In this document: piece by piece, positions 49,937 through 60,723 of the stretch | How positions within the stretch are numbered: the first letter of the stretch is position 1 | How the letters are laid out: the number at the start of each line of letters is the position of its first letter | DNA from: Hormiphora californensis | Lineage: Eukaryota > Ctenophora > Tentaculata > Cydippida > Pleurobrachiidae | Reading direction: 5' to 3' | DNA length: 64,000 nucleotides | Assembly: GCA_020137815.1 (NCBI GenBank) | Contig: CM035351.1 | Location: forward strand, 477,938 to 541,937 | Made by a program: the position numbers and the translations under genes | Notes under the pieces: generated by a model | The model's input: only the letters and a program-made list of their open reading frames with translations | What the model was told of the DNA's origin: nothing | Databases searched by the model: none

Positions 49937-52900
49937 ATGGCGGCTGCTACTGATGAGATAGAGCCTTCTGCCAAGAGAGTTAAAGTAGACACTGAGACCG
50001 AGCCTGAGAAACCAGCGCCCGAAACATCTCCTGAAACCACTGAATCTGCTGAGACTGAAGAACCAGCCAAAACTGAACCTGCCACTGAGGCTGTTAAAGA
50101 AGACGAAAATAAAGAGTCAGTCAAGGAGGATGCTAAGGAGGATGTTGAAGAAAAGGTGTGGTTTTGAAATGTTTATTCCCTTGAAGTAGAAATTTATAAA
50201 ATATTATTTGTCTCCATGCGGCCATGACACACACTGTTCCATGTGTTGGCTTAGTTTAGGATCAGTTCCCTAAAAGTTATTCATTTATCATGTATTACAG
50301 GCGGCAGAAGAGCCTGCTGAGAAAAGTGGCGTTGTCCTGATCTGTGGGTCTATGAATTGGGATGTAATTGGGAGAGAAAAGGCTCGGGTCAATGCCAGTA
50401 AGTTCTACATTTGTTATTGGTAACTTAGCGCTGAGTAGACCCCATACCGCACGGGTATGGGTAGCTATGCCCCTATCCTGTTATGTTGTTTTCTAACTGT
50501 TTCCCCTCCTTACTCTGCAACCCCTTGTTACCAATCTAACACCTTGATTCCCCTTCTAGAGCCAAGAAAAGTGGAGCCTGCGTGGAGCCCTCAAGTTATC
50601 AGTGCTCTGAGGGATGTCAGAATTACCCAGATAATAACAGGCAACCAGGCAGCACACTCCTTCTTCATATCTAATGAAGCCAAGTTGTACGGGCTGGGAA
50701 GGAACGAGTGTGGACAATTGGGAACTGGGACACTTAAGAGAATGGATCGGGCCAGTATTATCCCCTTCTTCAAGAACAAACAAGTGATCAGTGCTGCGTG
50801 TGGAAGGAATCACTCCATCGTCATTACTCTTGGTATGTGAAAAGGAAGGGAAGATTTGCTGTCTCCCTGTGTCTTATGACTTATCACCTAGCGGGCAGCG
50901 GCAGATGTGGTGTTCTGATGTTAGACATGTGTCCTGTGTCATTTAGCGGCTGTGATACGACTCTTCACGTTTTCCAGTAATGAGATCAGAGTGTGTAATT
51001 GTTTTATTCTCAATGCTAACTCTCATCGCCTCCAGGACAAAGTTTTGCAATGGGGGAGAATGTTATGGGACAGCTAGGTATTGGGGGTGAATCTGGTAAA
51101 GGAAAGAACATTGTTAACCCTCGACCTGTGGCTCTCAAAGAACAGCTCAAGATGGCCGCGGGAGGGCATGATTTCTCTCTTTTCCTCACAGAGGAGGGTT
51201 TCTTGTATAGTGCAGGGAGCTCAGAATCAGGTCAACTAGGAACCAATGATACTGGAGAATACATTGACAACCGAAAGGTATTGTTTTCCATGTGGCCATA
51301 TTACTGGGTTATAGTTTCTTTTACCCCGATTGGCGATTATTTTCCCTGTTTTTTTCCCTGAAATCTCAAGAAGCTGACCTAACTTTCCTTTCAGACTTTG
51401 TTCTCAGCTCATGCAACACCAACCAGAATTCATTCCTTCTTTACATTGGATCCGAAAACTAAAACGAAAGTGCGGATTCCACAAGTCCTTATTCGGCATG
51501 TCTCCTGTGGAATGCACCATTCGGTAATCAGACTTCCTCTCTCGATAAACATCACCTTCTGTCAATTTCCCCTCTGTTTAGCTCTTTAGCTTCATCTTGT
51601 CATATTCTATGATGAGTCATCCCTCATTCCGTCATTCATACTCTCTTTGTCCCACTGAATCCCTCTCCTCCTACCTCTCACACTGTATCTCTCTATCGCT
51701 TCATCTCCATCTCTCTCTCTTTTTCTTTAGATCATAGCCGTTATTGTTTAGCATATATCATGCCCCTCTCTGTATCTTCCCCTGCTGCTTGTGTTATACT
51801 GAACCCCTTCCCCACACACTTGATGTAACGCGCGAGGGTCTCCCTCACTTTGAAAGTTTGATCACTCATTTCACCAGAACGCAAGGTGCTTTGCTGCGCG
51901 CACTCTTTGTCTCCCGCCTTTCCTTGTGTTGAATGTTTGATTGACATTGTCACTGCTTGCAACTTCTTATCTCAAAGATAATCGTCTGATATATCATGAT
52001 GTGTTTTCAGGCAGCACTATCCACTGCTGATCAACTGTTCACATGGGGATTTAACGGACACGGCAGATTGGGACACAAGACAACTGAAGATGAACTGATC
52101 CCAATGAGAGTGAACCACTTCAGGGTTACCGACAAGAATCAGTGTGTCAGGGTAAGTCATTACTACTTCAACTAGTCAAGTTTTTAGACAAGTTAGCGTT
52201 ACAATTACACAGAAGCATGTTGAACCCTTCCATTCCCTTCGCTAACCCCTCACTACTCCTAGTCCTCCCAAATAACCCGTCACTACCCAGATGGCCAAGT
52301 GTTCAATGGGAGGTGTGTTTGCAGTGAACAACATTGGTACAGTGTATGTGTGGGGTATGAACAACATAGCCAGACTAGAGTGCCCCTATCCCATCCCTCT
52401 AGAGGATATGTACGGCTGGGATGTTCATGATATTGCACCCGCGTAAGTAAAATAGTTGTTTCCCGGCAGATGACGGTCTGATGTGTTAATTTACAAAGTC
52501 GTCCTCATGTTACAATCCCCTCATATCTTGCCCAATTATCTTATAGCGGCATCTAGGTGTTGAGTGTCGGTAAATCATCTAGCCTCAGGGTTCGATAGTC
52601 ACACTTAAAATCCCCCTCCTTTTTTCTCTCACTCCTTAATACCTCACTCCCTAATACCTCAACTATTCCCCTTAATAAATACCTCACACTCTCATACCTC
52701 TCTAAAACCTCCACTATTCCCCTCTCAGAAAGCAGCACCATGTGATAATTGCTGATAAATCGAGTATCGCCATGGGGAAACAAACCAAGGGAGAATTGGT
52801 AAGAGGGATATACTCATGAGTAGTGTGTTTGTATGTTCTGGTTCCAGTTCCCAGTTCACGCGACCTAACTTCTCTCTCTCTCTCCTCCGCTAGTTCACTA

Positions 52901-53298
52901 ATTTCTCTCCCTCCCTGACAGGGTATGGGTCCCAACACTAAGAGCTCCAGTCAATTGGACAAGATGAACACAGTGGATGGAATACCAATGCTCAAGGTAA
53001 GGAGTTGGCTAGTTACCTAAGAACCTTAATTGGATAGCAGTACCTTGATTTCTCTCTGTTTGTAGCCCCTCCATGAATGTGGCCTCACGTGCAACCCCCT
53101 CATACTGGTTTGTTCCACCCCCTTCATAATTTGGTTCCTATCGTCCACCCCTCCTCTAATTCGGTTCTTCTCCCCAGTGTGCAGCAGGTATTGGTCATAC
53201 CCTTACTGCTGGCTGATGATAGTACTGCAGAAGCAAAGAAGCTACTTGAGGGTATCGATGTTAACGATGACTTAAAGTACCTACTATCCTGCAGCTAA
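49937..53298 (+). CDS. RCC2: RCC2/TD-60-like RCC1-repeat protein (last-exon frame break)
   Basis: Exons are 49937-50155, 50301-50397, 50560-50832, 51036-51277, 51395-51523, 52011-52151, 52291-52442, 52729-52798, 52922-52996 and 53178-. The first nine close in phase. Residues 1-73 are acidic with a Myc-type nuclear signal (AKRVKVD). Then RCC1 blades appear in RCC2 order: GSMNWDVIGR, LYGLGRNECGQLGTG, SAACGRNHSIVITLG, AMGENVMGQLGIG, AGSSESGQLGTND, CGMHHS, WGFNGHGRLGHKT, then KGELGMGPNTKSSSQLDK. RCC2 binds centromeres, chromatin and small GTPases in mitosis and adhesion. In the last exon the frame reads CAAGIGHTL then stops at 53214-53216. Dropping one base near 53205 gives LLADDSTAEAKKLLEG, as expected for the family, ending at 53298. 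Confidence 0.9.
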
Positions 53299-53524
53299 CG
53301 GTACCTTCTAACGGAGGGAGAGGTACGGTTTTCAATGAACACACGTGACAGAGAGAGTGATATACAGCCTTTTTAACCTATCTTAAACCACATACTCAAT
53401 TATTATATTTGACTATTTGACCTACATATTCTTGAAGGTAGAAAACATTGAATGTGTTTTTTGACTGAAGGCCACAAACTCCAATGAGTTATACCAAGAA
53501 CAATTTGATTACAATATATCGAAC

Positions 53525-53530
53525 TTTATT
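53525..53530 (-). terminator. Poly(A) signal of minus-strand acidic gene
   Basis: AATAAA on the minus strand (TTTATT on the plus), past the 42-bp array as read from the gene at 54662. Confidence 0.5.
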
Positions 53531-53756
53531 TTTACATGCCTTGTTATGCACCAAAGTGCGTCTATACTAGGATATAATTACTTTAGAAGTGTAGAACTAT
53601 ATACAGAGCTTCACTTTTTACTTACCTATCCCTAGATACAATAGAGATCTTGTTAATTAATTAATTAATTAGTTAATTAGTTAGTGTTATATACCCAATC
53701 AAACCAAACTGTTACCATGTTAATCAGTTTCAATTGAAACATGTTATAGCGATCTA

Positions 53757-53762
53757 AATAAA
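53757..53762 (+). terminator. Poly(A) signal of RCC2
   Basis: AATAAA lies about 460 bp after the last plausible RCC2 stop. The minus-strand signal of the convergent gene lies upstream of it, so the 3' UTRs overlap. Confidence 0.55.
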
Positions 53763-53937
53763 GCCTATCAGTTTGTTCAAATTCAAAAGATACACCCAAA
53801 AAAAACTAACATCTATAACATCTCGACAGATCCAGCTTTCTCTCAAATTCACTAGTACACAGGTGTAGCCTTGTGTGCCTCACGCCGTCATTAGATCAAG
53901 TGTATCCTAGCGCTGTCTCTCAAAGTCCCGGTACACA

Positions 53938-54693
53938 TTGTCACATTTTACACGAATTCCACGGTATATTTCCCCCAGTTTGTCACATTTTACACGAATT
54001 CCACGGTATATTTCCCCCAGATTGTCACATTTTACACGAATTCCACGGTATATTTCCCCCAGATTGTCACATTTTACACGAATTCCACGGTATATTTCCC
54101 CCAGTTTGTCACAGTTTACACGAATTCCACGGTATATTTCCCCCAGTTTGTCACATATTACACGAATTCCACGGTATATTTCCCCCAGTTTGTCACACTT
54201 TACACGAATTCCACGGTATATTTCCCCCAGTTTGTCACATTTTACACGAATTCCACGGTATATTTCCCCCAGTTTGTCACATTTTACACGAATTCCACGG
54301 TATATTTCCCCCAGATTGTCACATTTTACACGAATTCCACGGTATATTTCCCCCAGTTTGTCACATTTTACACGAATTCCACGGTATATTTCCCCCAGTT
54401 TGTCACATTTTACACGAATTCCACGGTATATTTCCCCCAGTTTGTCACACTTTACACGAATTCCACGGTATATTTCCCCCACATTGTCACAGTCTACACG
54501 AATTCCACGGTATATTTCCCCCAGTTTGTCACATTTTACACGAATTCCACGGTATATTTCCCCCAGTTTGTCACATTTTACACGAATTCCACGGTATATT
54601 TCCCCCAGTTTGTCACATTTTACACGAATTCCACGGTATATTTCCCCCAGATTGTCACATTTTACACGAATTCCACGGTATATTTCCCCCAGT
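53938..54693 (-). repeat. 42-bp tandem array, every unit carrying a stop codon
   Basis: About 18 units. On the minus strand each reads WGKYTVEFV-stop-NVT in one continuous frame, because 42 is a multiple of three. The first unit is the true C-terminus of the gene ending at 54662. The stop is TAA in all units except one TAG near 54495. The frame seen on the plus strand (14-residue HEFHGIFPP units) is a shadow. Confidence 0.93.
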
Positions 54694-57600
54694 TTTCCAG
54701 AATCTTTCTGATATACTCAAACTCTTCATCACTAAGGAGCTCTTTGGCCCACTTGTTAACTCGGAGTACCTCGGGGGGCTGGAGGGCTGAGGTGACGTCA
54801 TGTTCCAGGATATGGGGTTGTACCTCCCCTGTTAATCCATCTGATAACAAGTCAGGTCCCTCAGATAGGCGCTCCTTTAGGTTGGTCAGGTTGCTAAGCG
54901 ATAATTCATAACTCGCATCATTATCAGGGCACTCTTCATCTGGTATTCCATCTTCTTCTTCTGGAATCGGCGAGTCTACCTTGGCCTTTGTCAATTCAAG
55001 TTCTTCTGGCATCGCACTGTCCATTGGCGAGTCTACCTTTGTAACTTCAGGTTCTTCTGGCATCGCACTGTCCTCGGTTACTATAATTGGGGAGTCGACC
55101 TTTGTAAGTTCTTCTGGTGTAGTTGGGGAGCCAACCTTTGTAAGTTCTTCTGGCGTAGTTGGTGAGTCAACCTTTGTAAGTTCTTCTGGCGTAGTTGGTG
55201 AGTCAACCTTTGTAAGTTCTTCTGGCGTAGTTGGGGAGTCAACCCATACTTCTTCCTCAACTTCTGTCGGTGTTTCCTCCTTCTCTTCAGGCCTTACTTC
55301 TGCTTCAGGTGAGGACCTTACTTTCATCACCAACTCTGGTATTTCTTGTTCCTCTCCAATGCTTTCATCAAGGGGCTCTTCAACGATTTCTGGTGTCGCT
55401 GCTACCTCTGGAGTCTCCACTTTTTCTGGTGTCGCTGCTACTTCGGGAGACACTTCTTCCCCTCCCTCTGGTGTCTGTTCACTTGATGATGGAGGTGGCT
55501 CCTCATATGGTACTGTAGTCTCAGGAATAGTTGGCCCAGGTGGTGTTGTCAGTACACTGATTAGATCCATTGCTGACTCAGTTGCCCACGAGAACAGAGA
55601 TTGTGGGGGCTTCGAACCCTCTGGACTTTCTCCTTCTTGTGGTTGATCAGAACTGGTAGGTGATGATTCTTCTACCGGTGGTTTCTCAGGGGAGCTCAGT
55701 GGTGAGGTCTCCTCCAGAGTAGTGGTCTGTTCCTGCAATGGTGGGATTGGTTCTGGGGTGACTTCAGTAGGTGGAGGGGGAGGTGGTGTCTCTGTTTCGG
55801 GACTGGATGTTATTTCAGGGCTTGGTGCTATTTCAGGTTCTATAAGAGGGCTGTCTGCTATTGCTTCCAGGTTTGGTACCTCTTCAGCTATTGCTTCGGG
55901 GCTTGGTACCTCTTCTGCTACAGGGCTTGGTACCTCTTCTGCTACAGGGCTTGGTACCTGTTCAACTACAGGGCTTGGTGCCTGTTCTGCTACAGGGCTT
56001 GGTTCAGATATCGCGTCAGGGGTAGTTGCTAGGCTTGCTTCAGGACTGGGCTCTGGTGTGATTTTTGGGCTTCCCATAACAACTAGGCTTGGCTGTGGAC
56101 TACTCTCAGGACTAGGTTCACAGACTAGCACCTCAGGTTCAGGAGATGTCTTTGGGCTCGGTGTAGGAGTAGTTGGTGTAGGGGTAGTATCAGCAGGATC
56201 AGGGGTTGAACTGGCTGAACTTGGTATCAAGGGTTCTGGTAGGTCGGTGGGAGACTCCTCAAACATATCCATTAGTTGGGCAGAAGGGACTGCTTCTGGG
56301 GTTGTATCAGGACTGGGCTCCGAGCTGGTGCCCGGCATCGGACTAGGCGCCTCCTCCGGGGTCAGATCGGGCGGAGGAGCGCCAAACACTTGTTTTGAGA
56401 TCTCTATAGTAACTTCAGGAGAGCTTTCTTCTTTGGGGGAATCTTCTTTTTTAGGTGCTACAGGTTCTTCTTCTCCTGGTGGTGTCTTGGATCGGAGGGA
56501 GTTGAATAGGTTTTTAGCCCAGTCTATAACTGAGATCTCCGACTCTGGGCTGCTCTCGTACACGATTTCATGGCCCTCTGAAGAAGGTTCTGAATCTGGT
56601 GTTATATCAGGAGACGGCTGTTTCTCTTCTTCTACTGCAATAAACAAAGACCCATCAGGAGTTGACTGGGGGCTGGGTTCTGGTTCAGGACTAGGAGTCG
56701 GGGTCTGCATTGGCGACTCAGTCCTTCATCACACGACAGCAATGGCGTGTAGACATTGGGAAACGTTATCAGATCCACATTCTCCGTCTCCACGTCATTA
56801 TCCCACGACTCACCGCTCAGGATATGGGCGAATAGGGACCGGACTCTCAGACACTATCTCCTTAAATTCACCGCTGTGACTCTCCCGAGACTCAATGATC
56901 CTCTCTATCGTCTCCAGGATGGTATCATCTGTCACCGTAGGTCCTCTCTCCAGAGGTAGCTCCGTTATCGTCACCGTGTTGTTGTCTATCCCCTGATGGT
57001 TCCCCGCCCTCTTGGTCATCCTCATATCGGAGTTTCACTAAGATAATCTCCTCAATCCTGGCAGTAAATTCATCCGTCTTCCTCCTGTTCGGTGGGGGCT
57101 GATTCATGAGCCAGCAGACCCGAACCCACTACTCCCATCGTCACCGAGGTTATCAATAAACTCTGAGAGGGAGAGAGAGTGTGAGAATTGGGATACGAAG
57201 ATAATTACAAATGTTTAGCTGAGTTAACGTTGTGTGGCTCACACCGGATTTTATTTAATAAAATGACGTCACAGAGCGAGCGTGCTGAGAAAACGCAGAG
57301 CTCTGTGAGGGTTCAGTTTTTACTATCCTTGATTTTGATCTACTGAACTTTACTAAAGTGAGACAAGACCACCCACCTTGTATGGCGGCGCCATACCCCA
57401 TTTGATTCTCAGTGCGCTCAGATGGGGTCGGCGGCGCCAGACAGCGACCACCCACCTTGAATATCTGCCTCGTATTGTCGCATAGCAGTTGACAGGTTGA
57501 GGGGAGCTTGTTCCGAGCCTTCTGAAAATATGAGAGCATGCATGAACATCTGTGAAGACAACACGAGAGAAAATGTAATTAGAAAAGTTCCTACCACAGC

Positions 57601-60549
57601 CTAGTAACTTAGAAAAGTACTGAAAATTCAGAGGGAAAATCAGGATCATACCTGACTGTTCTGGATGGTCCTCTTCTTCCAAATCAGTGACCCCATCGAC
57701 AATCTGTTCGCATAAATCAATTATCTTTTGACTAGCTTCAGCTCTCCGCTGGACTCGGCTGCTCCTCATTTAGAGATTCACAGCGAACATTTGCTAAGAA
57801 CACCTCGATCTTCTCCGGGGTCATCAGTGCAGTAGAGGATGGTTCAGAGGGAGCTGGGGTAGAGCAGGGTTCAGAGGGAACTGGGGTTGTCGATATGACC
57901 GATTTAGTATCAAACCAGTCGTCATCTGACATCATGCTCGATACGGGTCGTTCTGAAACACTGGATAACGGGGCGTTCTGCTGTTACCAGTGGATACAGG
58001 GAAGGGTTCGTTGACGACGTCCTCCCCTAGCTCAGCCCTGACACTCTCCTGATGCTATCTCCTTGACTCCAAGTGGGGTATGAGTACCTAATTCCTGGCA
58101 AATTGGGCAAGGGAATGGAGCTGTCCGTGGTTGGTGGGCTGTCCGGGGTGCTGTGCTCGGAGCAGAGCCCAACCAGCTCCTCAACTCCTACCAGTACCAG
58201 GTTTTGTAGGGACACAGGTGTCGCCTGTTTCATTGGAGATGGTGTCGCCACTTTCATTGGGGAGGGTGTCGCCTCTTGGATTGGAGAGGGCGTCGCCTCT
58301 TGAACTGGGGAGGGCGTCGCCTCTTTCATTGGAGAGGGTGTCGCCTCTTGGACGGGAGAGGGTGTCGCCTCTTTCATTGGGGAGGGTGTCGCCTCTTTCA
58401 TTGGGGAGGGTGTCGCCTCTTTCATTGGAGAGGGTGTCGCCTCTTTCATTGGAGAGGGTGTCGCCTCTTTCTGCACTGGGGAGGGTGTTTTCTCGGGTAT
58501 AGGCGGCGGTGTTTCTGCCAGTGCCATCACCAACATGGGTTGCTCGATGACGGGGGGTTGTGATTCATCCTCAATTGATACCTCCTCTACGACTAATGGT
58601 GCCTCTGGTGATTCCAGTTCATCTTCTACCAGCAGGAGTGTTTCCTCAATTTCTGGTGATTCAGGTTCCTCAGATGGGGGCTCCTCGACAACTGGGGACC
58701 CTTCAATCTCTGGCTGGATATCTTCTTGTTCTGGTGCTTGAACAATTTCTAATTGTGCTTCTTCGGGTGCTTTTGGTGCTTCTCGGTACACAATTTCTAG
58801 AGCAAGTGCTTCAGGCTTCACCTTATCGGACACATCAATCTCAAGTGCTTCATCACGGACAACCTCTGCTGCTTCCTCGGTGCTTGGTACAACAACGACA
58901 CACTCTGGTTCCACTTCCGGTTCTATCTCCACTACCTCTGGCTGTGGGGGTGTTGGAGAGGGGGTTCTCACAATAGGTAGCTCCACTACCGATACTACCT
59001 CAACCTTCTCCGGCCTTACCACCTCCCTAACCTCTGGGCTTAGTTCTCCCTCTCCCCAGAGATCATCAACTAACAGGGATTCATTTGAAGCACTGGAAAA
59101 TCCGGGGGATCGTTTGGATTTGGTTGATGATCCTGGTTCTACGACAACACTGCTCGGACCAAGGATCAGATCCAGGCTATCTACTAGAGATATGGGTGAC
59201 TCATCCTCAGCTTCACTCGGTGGAGCTGATGGAACTAGGGGCTCTCTGTTGATTAGTCGGGGTTACTGTCTGGGACAAGGCTGGTTAGAAGGGTGGGACT
59301 ATCGACCGCGGCCAGGGTGCTCCTTTGAGGCATGGTGGAGAGGAGACTACCTCCTTTCACACTTCCTGGGGTAGATGCAGCGGGAGTAGCGGGAGAGTCC
59401 ACTAATATGTTTGGAGCTGGGGTTGGAGTAGTTATGGCTGGTGAGAGTCCCGTCAGTAGGGTTGGAGTCTCCACGAGAATATTCCGTGGTGGAATTGAAG
59501 ACAGAAGGCTACCACCCTTGACACTACCAGGTGTAGGGAGAGTGGGTGATTCTGGTGTCCCAATGAGTACAGGAATGGACCTCCTAGGGGGTGTACGGGG
59601 TGTACTCGGAGTGCCAACAGATTCCACAGGGGTACTCGGAGTGTGATTCATGGGTTCCTCTTGAGGAATTGTAGACAGAAGACTGCCTCCTTTCACGCTC
59701 CCCGGCTCCGAAACGGTCGGAGAGGGGTCTTTAGCGATGGATTTCTGCCTAGCTAAAGGTGATGAGAACGATGTTAGTAGCTCATCAGATGCCATGGATA
59801 GTGAACTCTCAGGGCGGACATCTTTCAACTCCATCCTGAGAACATCCCTCAAAATGTGAGGTCCATCTAGAGGAGTGGGGTCAGGAAGGGGTGTTATATC
59901 AGGGAGTTCCGATCCCTCAGAGGTGTCATCCACCCCCTCCTCGTGAAGTCCATCGAAATGGTGTTCTGTCACAGAGATGACATCGTCCACTGATGTCTCC
60001 TTTAGTCGACTAGAGGATCCCATTAGTTCGTCGTAAAGTGGGTGTTCCTTGTTTACTTTTTCTGAAATGAGAGATGTCGTTAGTGACAAAATATGTCAAA
60101 TATAGCTACATACATGTCAGAAAGAGTCAACTCTTAGAACTAATGTAGCTGACCCTATTGATCGGGAAATTAGGAGGGACCACTGACAAACTCCACTGAC
60201 CTTTAGGGCTGAAAAACTTCAAAGTTTGCAGCATTTCAGGTTGAATGAAAGGTATTTCGTGGTATTCAGTACTCGATTCACTGAGCGTCACTGAATCGCT
60301 ACAAGAACTGGAGGCACTGGAGGAGGGAGCGGGTGTTGTGTAGAAAACTTCAACGTTCTCCAAATCAAATGAAACCGATCTCCTGTGCTTCTTTTGTTTC
60401 TTCTTTCCTTTTATAGCTGAAACAAATCAAATGTTGAATGTTTTATAGCTGAAATAAATGAAGTGTTTCAGTTTATTGAAAACTCAGCTTTGTTTCTCAA
60501 GAGTCAAGCTATATTTACCATTTGCTAGCCTCTGTTTCTTAAGAGGCAT
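54662..60549 (-). CDS. Large acidic Pro/Ser-rich protein A, family unknown
   Basis: Exon 1 is 60519-60549 (MPLKKQRLAN), exon 2 is 60201-60416 and exon 3 starts at 60061. Coding-like sequence then continues to 54662, including a 682-codon open segment (54662-56710). After a basic start, KKHRRSVSFDLENVEVF holds a possible RVxF-type PP1-docking motif. Later there are three PGSVKGGSLLS repeats, about ten EATPSPMK units (58250-58470) and SPTTPEELTKVD repeats (~55110-55240), in a sea of Glu, Pro and Ser. The C-terminus is FEYIRKILENWGKYTVEFV. It looks largely disordered. The frame breaks at a C4 run (59259-59262), and joints near 57950-58030 and 56710-57110 are unresolved. One protein or two adjacent genes are both possible. 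Confidence 0.55.
57379..57444. mobile_element. Short TIR repeat, copy 3
   Basis: TGTATGGCGGCGCC...GGCGCCAGACAG, 66 bp, very similar to 12322-12377. It lies in a probable intron of the minus-strand gene. Confidence 0.65.
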
Positions 60550-60723
60550 TCAGCATTATCTGATACCTGTAATGTAGCAATATAATAACAGTGAGGTTAG
60601 GGCAACAAATACAGTACAGGAATAAATAAAACCCAACTCTACAGAGTGAAAACTGCAATGAAATGTTTAATTACAATTCAGTTAATTTAGTTACAATGGT
60701 TACCATGGTTACACAATTCAGAG

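Noticed and set aside
53873-54790. 305-codon plus-strand ORF of 14-residue HEFHGIFPP repeats
   Set aside because: It is the reverse reading of the 42-bp array seeded by the minus-strand stop codon; frame openness follows from the unit length.
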